64,000 nucleotides of DNA, from positions 15,748,001 to 15,812,000 of the forward strand of contig CM041465.1 in NCBI GenBank assembly GCA_023213395.1, given 5' to 3'. Both the position numbers and the translations under genes were made by a program. The DNA is from Cycas panzhihuaensis (lineage: Eukaryota > Cycadophyta). Below the pieces are notes generated by a model, which saw only the letters and a program-made list of their open reading frames with translations, searched no databases and was not told where the DNA came from. Shown here in pieces: positions 48,425-60,267 of this stretch. Numbering within the stretch: the first letter of the stretch is position 1; the number at the start of each line of letters is the position of its first letter.

Positions 48425-49030
48425 TATGGTAGTTTCTTCACCTACTTCTATGCTTTCTTTTGACCTTGCTACCTTATCTAGTCATTCTGCCTATGTGCCA
48501 AATGACATTCCCCTATTTTACATTGAGATTTTAAAAGATGATATTAAAAACAAGTAGGTTATCATTAATGAGGGATCATCTATCAATTTAATTCCTCTTC
48601 ATCTTGTTGAGGATTTAGAAATTTCTATTTTTGACCCATGTGAGTGTATTTGTGAAGGGTTTGATAAGAATTAGAAGGTGCCCTTAGGTTAAGTCACTCT
48701 TCCTCTCACATTAGAGGAAAAGACGGTTCTTACCAAGCTTACCATCATCAACTTAGACTTAGAATATAATATACTTTTGGGTAGGCCATGGGTTGCCCAA
48801 ATGGTAGCAATTTGTTCCTCCCTCTTTGGTGAACTTAGGTTCATCCATGAGGGACAATTAAAGATTGTTAAGCGAAAGCCCAAACCAATTAAGCAATCAA
48901 TTCCTCTTATTAAGACTTTTTTGAAACTTGGTAAATCCTCTAATTCTGTGGAGTATTTATTCTAATCACTTGATTTAGGTTAATACTTTGTTATTGAAGC
49001 CCCTTCTACCCAACCATAGGTAAAGGATAT
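48425..49030 (+). pseudogene. Gypsy-D aspartic protease
   Basis: Picks up the frame broken at 32582. The active-site region reads IINEGSSINLIPLHLVEDLE; the position of the catalytic Asp (48567-48569) is Asn. The C-terminal protease signature ILLGRPWVAQMVAICSSLFG then ELRFIHEGQLKIV lies at about 48765-48870 and is typical of Tat-type elements. Two stops occur near 48555 and 48675. Confidence 0.88.
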
Positions 49031-50220
49031 GGATTTAGTTAAAGTTATTCCTTTATCATTAGGATACCCATCTACTCTTGTTCCTTCAGACTTGATTGAT
49101 TGCTCTTTGGTTTCTTCTTCTTCCAGTTTTAATAAAGAAGTGGCTTCTCACTCCATTGCATCTCATCAAGATCCATTCCTAGTTGGGCTTATTGGCACAA
49201 ATTCTATTCATTCTCATTTTTCACAGGTTTTGTGCTTACCCTCAGGGGTAAATCTAGTAGTTCCTACCGTTACCACTTACTCAACAACTACTTCTTTGAG
49301 TTTGGTTATGCATGATTCACATGTTAATGATCCCCCATCCTTCTCTTACTACTCTTTTTTTAAAACATGGTTGAATAGGCATGAGAGGAAGATGTTACTC
49401 CATCAACACCCAGACCTAGAATCAAGGGGTGAAGACACTGATTTACTTGATATAGGTCAAAATAGTTGCGTTACCTCTACTGTATTATATGAAGTTAATT
49501 CCATCTCTATTATTTCTTTTCCCAACTTTCCTCATGTGGATCCTTCACCATTATCTCTTATCTTTATATCTTGGTCTGACAATGACCTTGGTGTGAATAA
49601 TCAAGAGTTTAATCAAGTTTTTCTTCAGTTTGGGAGTTTGTAGATAAGCCTATCTTCTTTTCTCACATTTGTTCGATCATGGAGTTTGTTCCCATTTTTC
49701 TAAACTCTTTAGTTAACCTACCTTTATCCTTCATGCCTTTCTCTTCATATACTTTTCAGTCTAAAGAACTTCTCTTTGTCAATCTCTTTTATTTGGATCA
49801 TTTTAAGAATGATAAGGTGATTCTAGATTATTTAGTAGGTTCATCTCATAGTTTTCCTTATGGACGTCATAAGTTAGGTCTTTCAAGAGTCATAGTTGAT
49901 CATTCTCAACCCCAAGAGTCTATTTCTTTGATTGATCCTGCCCCTCCTCATTTCAAGGAAGGGAATGTAATGCTTATGGAACAAACCATTGATGTAGACT
50001 TAGAGATAGAAGGTGTTCCTTAGATTATCAAGTTGGGAGCTAGTTATACTCCCAAGAGATCACTTAGTTTAAGGATCTCTTCTACGAGTTCCACTCAATT
50101 TTTGCATGGGACTATAAAGATATACAAGGTCTTGACTACCAAATTATTGAGCATAACATTACAGTAATTCCTAGCATAAAACCTAAATAGCAAAAATAAC
50201 ATCCTATCTACCCATGCCTC
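49031..50220 (+). pseudogene. Gypsy-D protease-RT linker
   Basis: Two long open stretches (49029-49643, 204 codons; 49679-50023, 114 codons) in a Ser/Pro/Phe-rich sequence without a catalytic motif, e.g. SWSDNDLGVNNQEFNQVFLQ and FKEGNVMLMEQTIDVDLEIE. Position and composition fit the variable region between protease and RT in large gypsy elements. They are among the longest undamaged frames of Gypsy-D. No function is assigned. Confidence 0.65.
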
Positions 50221-50980
50221 TCCCTTACCATTAAGCAAGAGGTAGAGAAGTTGTTAGGAGCTAGATTCATTGAGAGTATTGACTATTCTCAATGGGTCTT
50301 TAATATAGTTCCTATAGTGAAGAAGAGTGGTATAATTCTGATTTGCATTAACTTTTATAACATCAATGATGCATGTCCCAAAGATAATTTTCTTCTTCCC
50401 TTTCTTGACCATATTTGGGATCAAATGGCTAGTTTTGAGGTAATATCTCTTATGGATGGCTTTGTAGGATACAATTAGATTTCTATCATACCTCACGTCC
50501 ATCTTTCACCACTTCTTAGGGCACATTCATTTACAAACTTATGCCATTTAGATTGAAGAATACTTGTGTGACATATCAAAGGGCTCTGGTCCATATTTTC
50601 TACTACTCGATTGGTAATATTATTGTTGTATATTTAGATGATATGCTCGCCTTTTCACATAAGAGATCTAATCATTTGCATGATTTGAGAACCATTTTTG
50701 AAAGGTGTAAAAAGTATCGCTTATGCCTAAATCCTTCTAAATGTGTTTTTGCTATTACATAAGGGAAGATGTTGGGAAACATTATTTCTCAAGATGGGAT
50801 TAGAATTAATGCCAAAAAAATTGAGGCTATTGTTCAAATACCTCCTCCCAAGATTCAAAAGCAAATTAAACCGTTTCTGGGTAGGCTTGGTTTTATAAGA
50901 TATTTCATTACTGATTTCACCTTAGATGCTAAGCCCATCACTAATTTGTTAAAGAAAGATATTGAATTATGATGGACTCC
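50221..50980 (+). pseudogene. Gypsy-D reverse transcriptase
   Basis: Opens with KQEVEKLLGARFIES and SQWVFNIVPIVKKSGIILIC. A frameshift/stop zone lies near 50478-50540. The catalytic YLDD is intact at 50631-50642, followed by RCKKYRLCLNPSKCVFAIT, LGNIISQDGIRINAKKIEAI and KPFLGRLGFIRYFITDF. The frame ends at a stop after LLKKDIEL where Trp is expected. Confidence 0.92.
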
Positions 50981-51560
50981 TCAAATTTAAGAGTCCTTCG
51001 ATAAGTTGAAGTAAGCCTTAGTTTCTGCTCCAATTCTTACCCTACCAAGGTTTGATAAGTCGTTCATTTTATACACTTCAGCTACCAAGGAATCATTAGA
51101 AGGGATTCTAGTACAAGAGGATGATTTTGGTAAAGAAAGTTCTATCTATTTCATTAGTAGACCCTTGTGGCAACTAAACTTTATTATCCCTTTCTAAGAA
51201 AGAGTACCTTGCTTTAGTTTTCACTACTAAGAAGCTTCGTCACTACCTCCTTGGAAATAGGGTCCACCTCATTATTCAATCAAACCCTATAAGGTATTTA
51301 CTTACCAAGTCTAGCCTTACTAGTCATCTAGGTAAGTGGTCTTTATTACTTCAAGAATTTGATTTGCAAGTGGATAACATGAAATCCAAAAAAGACATGA
51401 TCATTCCAGTGATTATGGCTAACACTCCTCTTCTAAATCTCGCTAGCCAACCTATTGATAATTCCTTTCCAGATGAATATATCTTCCATATCCAGGGCAT
51501 CCCTTCTGATTATCCATGGTATGGGGAGATTAGATTGTATCTTCACAATTAATCTTTCCC
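50981..51560 (+). pseudogene. Gypsy-D RNase H and linker
   Basis: Decayed: LTLPRFDKSFILYTSATKE carries Ser where the first catalytic Asp is expected (usual D-A-S). The later RNase H part is frameshifted. The linker 51364-51552 ends with FPDEYIFHIQGIPSDYPWYG and EIRLYLHN, a PWY-type block usual between RNase H and integrase. Confidence 0.8.
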
Positions 51561-51599
51561 TTCTCTTATTACTTCAAAGAAAAGAAGATGAATCTACAC

Positions 51600-52735
51600 T
51601 ACTACTAGGTAATACATTTTGCTTAATGACATATTGTATAATCGTTCTTTTGATGGGGTTCTATTAGGGTGTCTCTCACTTGATGAATTATTAGTTACCT
51701 TGATAGAATTCCATGAGGGGATATGTAGTTGGTACTTTAGTGATTGATCAATGGTCCAATGTATTCTTTTTATGGGTTATTATTAGCTTATCTTATTTAA
51801 AGATACCAGAAATACCAATCCCATGTAACTCTAATATATCAACCTGCACATGAAATGAAATTAATAGTTTCAACTTGGCCTTTCTCCCAATTGGGTTTTG
51901 ATCTTATTGGATAGATTTTTCCAGCATCCTTGAATGGGTATAAGTTCATTCTAATCATAACTGAATATTTTATGAAATGGAGTAAAGCTATCCTATTAGT
52001 TTTCACTACTAGAAAGATTGTGGCTACGTTCATATTTCAATATATTATTTATAGATTTGTGATACCAGATATTATTATTACTGACAATGGAACCTTATTT
52101 TGTAATCACCATGTCAGTGAGTTGTGTAATAAGTTTTATATCACTCATAGAGTATCCACCCCATATTATCCTTAGGCAAATGACTAGGTGGAAGCATTTA
52201 ATAAGATCTTATCCAAGATTCTAGCTAAGATAATTGCTACCTCTCAGAGAGATTGGCACTCCTAGTTATTTTTGGTGTTGTGGGCTTATAGGACCTTTAT
52301 TAGGAATGCTATAGGTATGACACTATTTTCACTTGTCTATGGTGTTGAAGTTGTTTTACTGTTAGACGTTGAAATTCCTTCTCTATGTATTTTATTAAAG
52401 GAGTTTACTGGTGAGTAGTTTTAAAGGGAAGCCTATCTTCTAGAGCTTGAGAAATTAGATGAGACTCACTTGCAGGCCTTACAGAATAATATGGCATCTA
52501 AGATTAGGGTCTAAGCTACCTATGATAGGTAGCTTAGACCTAGAAAGTTTAACGTTGGCGATAAAGTTTTATAGTTGGAATATTTACATGATAGGCAACC
52601 TAAATTTTCTCTTAAATAGATAGGCCTTTTCTTGATAATTAAAGATTTAACTAACAGAGCCTATTAAATTTTGACATTGGAAGTATTAGAGTTTAAAAAT
52701 CCCATTAATTCTTAATATTTGAGAAGGTTTTATGC
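51600..52735 (+). pseudogene. Gypsy-D integrase
   Basis: The zinc region at about 51640-51830 keeps SFDGVLLGCLSLDELLVTL and FHEGICSWYFSD but has lost most metal ligands. Core: WPFSQLGFDLIG (first Asp), then KWSKAILLVFTTRKIVATF, IIITDNGTLFCNHHVSEL (second Asp) and VEAFNKILSKILAKI (Glu present). C-terminal: WAYRTFIRNAIGMTLFSLVY, LRPRKFNVGDKVL and NSQYLRRFY-type end with several stops. It resembles Tat/Ogre integrases. Confidence 0.9.
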
Positions 52736-55000
52736 CTAGTAGCATGTGTATGACCACCTTTGCAACGAGGATAAAATATGGATCTAAAGCTTGTTCCTTT
52801 GCCTAATGAGCTAAAACTATGCGCAAATTCCCCTCTTCTTTTTGATTTCTCTTTACTTTCACTGAGCATTGTAATGTTGTTACAATACATCCAACTCATA
52901 GTCATGTAAGTCTTTTGTTCTTTCTATCATCTATATTGATTGTGAGTTTTCCATCAGCATAGTTGGATCTCATTCTCCTTTGGGTTCCATACTCAAAGGA
53001 GAACTTAGGCTCCCAACTTTGTTTTACTTTCATCTCAAAAATAGAAATGTCATCGTCAACTTTGAGTACCTAGTCATTGGTTTAAATCATACTTTTATTT
53101 GTTAGCTTTTTGCCTACGAATTTCCTTTTTGGTCATATTTCACCAATTGTTGATTATTTTCATTATCCTTAGTTCTCTCTATTAACCTTTTGGAGTAGAT
53201 ACTCATTCTACTACCTTCTCTTCATGCTTGGAGACACCGTGATTTTGATCTCCTCTTTTTCTGTGGTTCATTCCTTAAGGGGATTGGCCCATTTTCTCTA
53301 TTAGATTCTGTTAAAAAGGTGAAATCCTTACTATGTTGAGTAGAAGAGTTTCTTAGGTGGATGATTATGATCATCTTCTTGTAACAAGTGCAAGTGGAGT
53401 AAAAGTAAAAAAAAAAAAAAAGTAAAATAAGGAAGTGAAAAGAAAGTTTATTATTTTCATCCTATTATAATCTAGGGCAAGTCACGTGACAACTTCATCC
53501 CTACCTATCTATTTGTAGGTCAAGTTCATTTGGATGATCCATTCAAGATTTTCGGATCTAGCGGCTTGAGTCCATTGTGGCCTCAGTTATGATCAAACCC
53601 TACTTGACACCTTGTTGGTTTTGATCATAATCATCTTACTTACGTTCCTTCTTCTTTCTTCATCATAGTTAGAGATCTACGTTTATCACCATCTCCTTAT
53701 CAATTGATTTCTACACATTTCTTTATCGATCGTATAGTCTCCAAGTTTTAATCCTCTCATCCCCATGGCATTAAGTACCTTCACCAATGGAGGTAGTAGA
53801 GGAAACCCATGACCGTCTACTTTTGCTTGGGTGGTTTATGACCAATTAGGAAGTCCTATCCTCTCCATAGGTTTTTTTATACTTAGGGCAACTAATATGA
53901 AGATGAATATCTTACGATTATAAGAGCCTTATAAGATGTTTCTTACTTTTACCTTAGACCTATTACTATATATGAGGACTCTCAGGTTATAGTTTATTAA
54001 TTAGTTGGGATGTACTAGGTCCACTCCTCATGACTCCTTATCTTATATCATTAGGCTTCATCATTATTATCCATATTTACTTCAATGACTATTCAGTATA
54101 TATCTCGTATCCTTAATCTTGAAGCTGACACTCTCATTTCCTCAATTCTTGATGATTATTTTAGTCAAATTTTCTCTTTTAGTAGGGGCCTCCCCACTCT
54201 AGAATGAGTATAAACTACCACTTTAGAATGAGTATAAACTACCATTCTATTGTGAGTATAAACTATTGGTTTAGAGAAACTATAGATTGGGGTAGTTGGT
54301 AGATTGTAGTGATAGGTACAAGACTGAAATGAGCTATGTGAAAGGACTAGACCTACATGGGAATCTTGGGCTGTGAAGGATCTTGGCAAGGGGTAAGTTC
54401 CTAAAAGCTTCTTACCTGTGGAAGGAGACAATGAGGAATCTAATATACTTGGATAACTGGTTGTTTATTAAGTGAGATTAGTTTCATTTGGTAAACAACT
54501 TACTTTCTTTATGATATATTATGTAAATGTGGGATTATCTTATGTTTATATAATCTATTAGGAGTATGATGTGAGTTATATGAGTTTCTTTTAAGGAGAT
54601 TCATATCACTCCATCTTCTACTTTTATAAACTTATTACCATTTGGGTTCCAGATGGTTTCAAGTTTATGAAAATAAAATAAGTAAACCTTTTACTTACCC
54701 CATTTTGATCTTTTATTTATCTTCTAGTTTTCATTCTTTCTCATAATCTTGTCTTTCCTAAACCATTCTACTCCAGAACAAGTATAAACTACCATGTATA
54801 TAGTATGAAGAAAAAAAAAAGTGTATAGCCATAAAAGAATAAATAAAAGTAAAAAATGATAAAAAGTTTATTAGATGTTTTTTTGTATAGTCACATTAAT
54901 GAGTGTATCCTATGCTCAAATTTTAATAGGAATAAGGGGGAGAAATGGTTTACAGATAAGTAATCATACATAAGTTTTAAGAAAAAGAGATTAATATATA
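52736..55000 (+). other. Gypsy-D 3' region, first part
   Basis: No sense reading frame of note after integrase. Contains the 23-24 bp array at 54198-54280 and an A-run near 53407. Part of the long untranslated 3' region usual in Tat/Ogre-type elements. Confidence 0.6.
54198..54280. repeat. 23-24 bp array, 3 copies
   Basis: Units contain gagtataaactacca at about 54205, 54229 and 54253 (third: gagtataaactattgg). One similar stray unit, aagtataaactacca, occurs at 54780. Confidence 0.85.
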
Positions 55001-55299
55001 TATGAAATCAAAATATGGTACATTTGTCACCTAAGTGACTCATAATATATACATCCATGATACATACTAGAGGCTCATAAAATACCTTGCACTATCCTAT
55101 TATCTCCCAATTAACATACCATATACTCATCCCTTTGACTCATGATGAGATCCTTAAGGTACATCTGGATGTGCTCTCTCCTTCTTACTCGAAGTCTCTC
55201 CATATGTAGACTCACCATAGTGTGGGAGGTTGTGTCACCCTTACTGCATTGTAGCACTAGCTGATGGAGTATACCTGGCTCTCACCTGAGCCAGCGTCA

Positions 55300-56860
55300 T
55301 CCTCCGTAGGTGTCTCCTCTCCTCCTCACCTACCCTCAACTCTAGCTCTCAGGTCTATAAATATACCTTCATATCTAGGTAGATGTCTCAAGCTTTGAGT
55401 GCATGGATATAATACTCTATATGATGGCCCAATAGTCTGCAATCCACTACATTCCAAGTGGGCACCTCATCTGATGCTAGAATGTAAGGGAAGATCACCT
55501 GCAAGGTCCTTTGAACCTCCCTTAAGGTAACTATCTTATTAGTTGCCCAATAGAAATATTCTATCTATGATCAGTCCCTAAGAAGAAAATAAGATCTCAA
55601 AAGAAAGGAAATACTATGCTATGTAAGAAATAGACCAATTAAGTCACATACCTAGAGATCCTTCTCCTATTGGCTCTCTACCTAGTACCTCCCCTACTGA
55701 CAGTACCTCTCCTCCCTATGGCTCCTACTGAGCCTCCTAAGTAGCTCCTCCCTTTCCAACTCTACTCCCTCCATCTCTACCTTGGCTATTTGCTGATCTT
55801 AACTCCATACTCTGGATGGAGCCTCCTCTCCCTTCCATAGGTGCTCCACCTCCTCACCTAAGCACCTAGTGACTCCCTCCTAATCCACCACTAGAGGAGG
55901 TACCTCCTCGCCCTCCTTCCTTACTCCTCCAATACCTTTGATGCTATGTATTCCCCCATCATGTCCTCTCCCTCTCCTTTATCTCATTGCAGGAGCCTCC
56001 TCTACTACTACCCTCTCCATGGTGTTCATCTCATCATCACTCCATATATGGAGCCATGTGTAGGTATCCTCTGCCAGTTGTCTCCTTATCATCTTATTGA
56101 GGAGAGGACTATGTGTGGTCCTCATAACTATAGCCAACCTATTATGAATCTGGGACCTCATATACCATCTGTTCATTCCTTGATCCATCAGTGCTAGCTC
56201 TCCTCGATCTCCTCTTAGTCGCATCAATGGAATGTCATCATAAAGCTAACACATAAGGATGGAGCTGTATGAGAAGCCACACCTCCCTATCCTCTGAATC
56301 CTCAACAACTGTTGGCTGATGCTATTGACTACATACTGCCTTAGTTGATATAAGCACCCTACTCGCATTGTCTCACTACCCCTATCCATTAAATCGGGAT
56401 CCCCATGAAATTCTGTGTCCTAGCTATCTGAAAAATAATAATTAGAGTGATGATCCTCCTCATTACTAGAACACCTCCTACTATCTTGATAACCTTAATG
56501 GAGATCCCATGTTGATCCATATGATTAATAAATCCTTTCAAATATGTGATGCAATCCATTTGGGACTCCTTGTCTATCATCCTGATGAGGCAAACATTCT
56601 CCTCATGCCAACTGACTCCTAAGATCCTCCCCACATCTCTTGGAGTGATCTTGATATCTTTGATCATATGTACTATGAAAGTATTACATCCTTGGATCCA
56701 ACAACTTATAAAATTATGAAGTATCTCATGCTCCATCACCACTTAGGTGGATCCACTCACCCATGTCAGGCTGCATGCTCTCAAAATACCCTACCCCATT
56801 TTATCTAACTGACTAATGAGCTCTCTGATGGCCATTCATTTATTTTCTTAAGTCTCCACT
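55300..56860 (-). pseudogene. Antisense ORF remnant in the Gypsy-D 3' region, possible plant-mobile-domain type
   Basis: Opposite in direction to Gypsy-D. The open stretch 56742-56389 (117 codons) reads HEILHNFISCWIQGCNTFIV then KDIKITPRDVGRILGVSW. The (T)-x-x-DV-x-x-(I/L)LG pattern recalls plant mobile (aminotransferase-like) domains, but the match is short. A second stretch 56227-55979 (82 codons; DQGMNRWYMRSQIHNRLAIV) is in another frame. Left of it (about 55970-55650) the antisense reading is Glu/Gly/Arg-rich. Antisense ORFs before the 3' LTR are known in Tat-type elements. Not functional here. Confidence 0.5.
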
Positions 56861-57660
56861 CTCTCTAAGGCCTATATCACATCAATTTCAACTTGTCAAT
56901 AACTTGTTTAAATTCAAAAATTTGATTTTTTCAAGTTTTATGCATTAAAAGTTTAAAAGTATGATCATCTAACCAAAAATGTAGTTTCATAGTTGAAAAA
57001 CATATTTTCACAGTGAAAAATGTGACTTCACAGTGAAAAGCGTGACTTCCTCTGATGGGCCTAATACTAAAATTGTATTTTTCATTAGTTAGTTACATTT
57101 TTCATTTCTAAGTCATATTTTTAGTTCATTGGTCACACTTTTCACACTAAATCATCACGTTTTTCATCAAAAAATAAAAAAATAAAAAAAAATTAACACA
57201 TTTCACTCATCGAGTATCTCGCTCTCTACTCCATCTCAATGTTTAAAATCCTATAGAGCCAGTCCCCCATTAGAAAGAACTTATAATCACTCTAGAAAAT
57301 GAGATGATGGCCTCTGGGTCTCTCGTTTTCTCCTCCTCTTGTGCATGAAAATGAAGCCCTTTCTTGTTCATTTTCTTATATATAGAGAGGTCCTTTTTTC
57401 ACTTTCTCTCTACTAAATCCTTTTTAGCACTCATGGGGTTTATTAGAGTAAAATATAACCTCTTTGAGTCACTACTCTTACAAAATCAACATCAAAATGT
57501 CAAAAATATATATGTTTGCTTTAATAAAGGCTAATTGTTATTCTATTGTATAATGAGGATTATTGGGGATCTTTCTTCCCTTTAGAGATATAATTTACCA
57601 CCATATCTTATCTTTAATGCTAATTTTTGATGATTATCTCTAAAATACTATACTCCAAGC
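56861..57660 (+). other. Gypsy-D 3' region, AT-rich with short repeated words
   Basis: Untranslated. A 20-bp word (cacagtgaaaaatgtgactt) is repeated at 57010-57050 with small change, and complementary words (cacacttttcac) occur near 57145. No coding motif. Confidence 0.5.
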
Positions 57661-57674
57661 CATTTCCCCCTATT

Positions 57675-57955
57675 AATTAGTCTAAACTATGACAAGAACT
57701 TTGCTCTGAGGTCTTCACACCTATTAATGAGCCTAAACTATAACAGGGAACCCTCTGAATTCGATTGTTAATGATGCTAAACTAAGATAGTCAACCTCTA
57801 AAAGCCCTCGCCCCATTAACGAGGCTAAACTATGATGGATTTGCTCTAAAAAGTCACCTATTAATGAGCTGGTAAACTATGATAGTTTATCCTTTTTGCT
57901 CTAGTAAAAATACTTCCCTCTGATTCATGGTTAAAGAGAGATAAACTATGACCTA
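57675..57955. repeat. Degenerate 45-60 bp array, about 6 copies
   Basis: Each unit has attaatgagNctaaactatgac-type sequence: at about 57682, 57733, 57777, 57824, 57866 and 57930. Unit length varies through short indels. Confidence 0.8.
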
Positions 57956-57966
57956 ATATATAGTAG

Positions 57967-58106
57967 AGGCCCATCTAGTTTATGGGTATTTGATGATGAA
58001 GTCCCATCCAGTTTATGGGTAATAGGTAGTATTCATTTGATAGTGAAAGTCCCATCCAGTTTATGGGCATGTTATATGATAGTGAAGTCCCATCCAGTTT
58101 GTGGGC
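57967..58106. repeat. gtcccatccagtttatggg array, 4 copies
   Basis: The 19-bp core is at 57968, 58001, 58049 and 58087, separated by tgatagtgaa-type spacers of changing length (steps 33, 48, 38 bp). Confidence 0.9.
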
Positions 58107-58130
58107 ACTAAGTAGGCATTTTATGACATT

Positions 58131-58370
58131 AGATGCCTAGTCCTTTTGGGCAAAAGGATGAATGTAATGACACTTTAGTGATGAGTATCTAGTACTCTTA
58201 GGTGTGTCTTTGGTTTGGATTGATACCCAGTCCTTTTGGATAGATTTTTGATGATGATAAATGCCTAGTCCTCTTTAGTAGATTTGTAGCAATTAGGTGC
58301 CTAATCCTTTTGGGTAAGGAGTGTAAATAATTATGTTTTATTAGCAGACACATAACCTTTTTGGGTAGAG
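58131..58370. repeat. tgcctagtccttttgggtag array, about 6 copies
   Basis: Core copies at about 58133, 58186, 58223, 58261, 58297 and 58349 with spacing of 36-53 bp. It is unrelated in sequence to the adjacent array although both encode no product. Confidence 0.85.
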
Positions 58371-58557
58371 TTGTTAGTAGAAACTTTGTTTAATCTAGTT
58401 GCCACATGGATTTCATTTATGCTAGGTCATAGAGTTATGTTACCTCATCATCCATACACTTCATTTGATTCCTATTACCTTGGTTAGAATGACAAACATT
58501 TGCATCATTGCCACTCGTCACCATCTTATTTCTCTTTCTAAAATAGGAGCCTCAGGT

Positions 58558-58571
58558 GTCAAGGGGATAAA
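58558..58571 (+). other. Gypsy-D polypurine tract
   Basis: tcaaggggataaa lies directly before the 3' LTR start at 58572, the expected place for plus-strand priming. Confidence 0.7.
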
Positions 58572-58930
58572 TATTTCACCAAAACCTAGCCTATTGACTT
58601 ATATTTTATTTGTATTAGTAAGTTTTGACATGTTATATATAATTTCATAGAGGATGATTGATAGATTTTATTTGATCATTGGTTAGGCTATGTTTTTGTT
58701 GAAGTGATGTATGAAGTTTAATTAATGAAGTATAACTAGTGAAGATGGTGTAACTTATATTTTTGCTACTATCTGGCGATGATGTAAACTATGACACCAA
58801 AATTTTCTTTCATGATGAACTTAACCTTATGTTTCCTTCAAAACTTATCATTTTTATCTTATTTTTAAGGTTTCACCCAAATTTTGTTGTTGATTAACTT
58901 TTTTGGGCTTGTATTTAATGCGTTTCACCT
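58572..58930 (+). repeat. Gypsy-D 3' LTR, truncated
   Basis: TATTTCACCAAAACC (terminal TG changed to TA) onward matches 27524-27881 at about 90%. It ends abruptly at cgtttcacctt, where Copia-IV sequence starts. Confidence 0.88.
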
Positions 58931-60267
58931 TGCCAATGATTGTAGAATATATAATTTTCTAAATTGCCACCATTATAGAAGAATATGATACTCTTCCAAT
59001 TATTGTCCACAAAAATAGTCTGATATTAAGATAGGGAAAATAATAGAAAGAAATTACAACAATGAATAGGTAGAAGATAAAGACGAAGATATTACCTTAG
59101 CTATGCATACTTGCAATAATGAAGGTTGGTACATAGACTCTAGAGTATCCAACCATATGATAGGGAGAAGAGATTGGTTTGATAAGCTGAGATTATACCT
59201 CATAAACAAAACTATTAAACTTAATAATATCTTTCCTTTATAAATTAAACAAAAAGGAATAATAATTAATGATAAAGTTAAAAAAATTAAAGAAGTTCTT
59301 TATATTCCAAGTTTAAAAAGGAACCTCTTATCTATATCCCAATTAAGAAAAAAGGTACTTAGGATTATATTTAATGAAGATGGAAGATGTGAGATTTGTG
59401 ATATGAAAAATAATGACATTATAATTACAAAAGGAATTGAAATTGATAATCTCTATAAGTTGCTCTTAACTCTTATTTTACCAACTTCATCTATAAAATC
59501 TCTTACTGTTAAGAACTCTATTAATAAAATTTGGCATTCAAAGTATGGACACATTGTAAATATATGATTAGAATTATTAAAGAATTTTAATATGGTAATT
59601 GGTCTTCCTAAGATACCTTTTGACTCTTTTATATGCAAAAGTTATATTATTGGTAAATAACATCAAGCTCCTTTCTAGAAAAGCGCATATAAATAGTTAA
59701 AATTGGTCCATATTGATCTATGTGGACTAATAACACCAAATTTAATTAATGGCATGAGGTATTTTCTTACCTCCATTTATGATTTCTCTAGAAAAACTTG
59801 AGTGTATTTTCTTTTTAGTAAATCAGAAGTTCTACAATACTTCAAAGAATTTAAAGTACAACTTGAATTATAAAGTAAATAAAAAATCAAAATTCTTTGA
59901 TTTGATAGAGGAGCAAAATATATTTCAAATAAATATTGTCACTTCTATAAGATAAATGGAATATAGAAATAAGTTATTACTCTATATACACCATAATTAA
60001 ATGGAGTAGCTGAGTAGATGAACAAAATAATAATAGAAATGGCTTAGAGTATGATATGTGAAAAAGTAGTAATAAAGGCATACTAGATTGAAGTATCCAA
60101 CACAATAGTATATCTCATCAACTAAAGTCCTACCTAAGATCTGGATAAGATAACTCCTAAAGAAGACTAGATTGAAAAAAAACTAGATGTAAGTCATCTT
60201 AAAACCTTTGGTAGTAAATCTTATATTTCTATTCTTGATAAAAAAAAAACTAAGCTAGATGATGAAA
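58931..60267 (+). pseudogene. Copia-IV gag end, protease and integrase
   Basis: Knuckle remnants at 58937-59010 (CRIYNF, NCHHYRR, NYCP). Protease motif WYIDSRVSNHMIGRRDWF at about 59130, where the usual D-S-G-A-S has become D-S-R-V-S. VLYIPSLKRNLLSISQLRKK is the protease end. Integrase: HSKYGH, VHIDLCG (first Asp), FDRGAKYISN (second Asp), NGVAE-stop-MNK (Glu present), and up to HLKTFGSKSYISILDKKKTK. Many stops, several of them former Gln or Trp codons. Confidence 0.88.
60256..60267. repeat. Left flank of insertion, 12-bp duplicated target
   Basis: tagatgatgaaa here and tagatgataaaa at 62509-62520: the integrase frame contains this word once in related elements, so it was duplicated by the insertion. 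Confidence 0.7.

Larger units (their letters stand above)
27524..58930 (+). mobile_element. Gypsy-D: giant Tat/Ogre-like Ty3/gypsy, outermost of a three-level nest
   Basis: LTR-start sequences at 27524-27881 and 58572-58930 match at about 90%. Between them, leaving out the nested Copia-III (15.8 kb), are gag, protease, RT, RNase H, integrase and a 5.8 kb 3' region. Net size is about 15.6 kb, in the Ogre-like range. Gag has the CX2HX4HX4C knuckle and the protease end reads ILLGRPWV, both fitting the Tat lineage. Antisense ORFs and tandem arrays before the 3' LTR also fit. The 3' LTR is cut at 58930 by Copia-IV, so the outer duplication cannot be checked. Confidence 0.85.
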
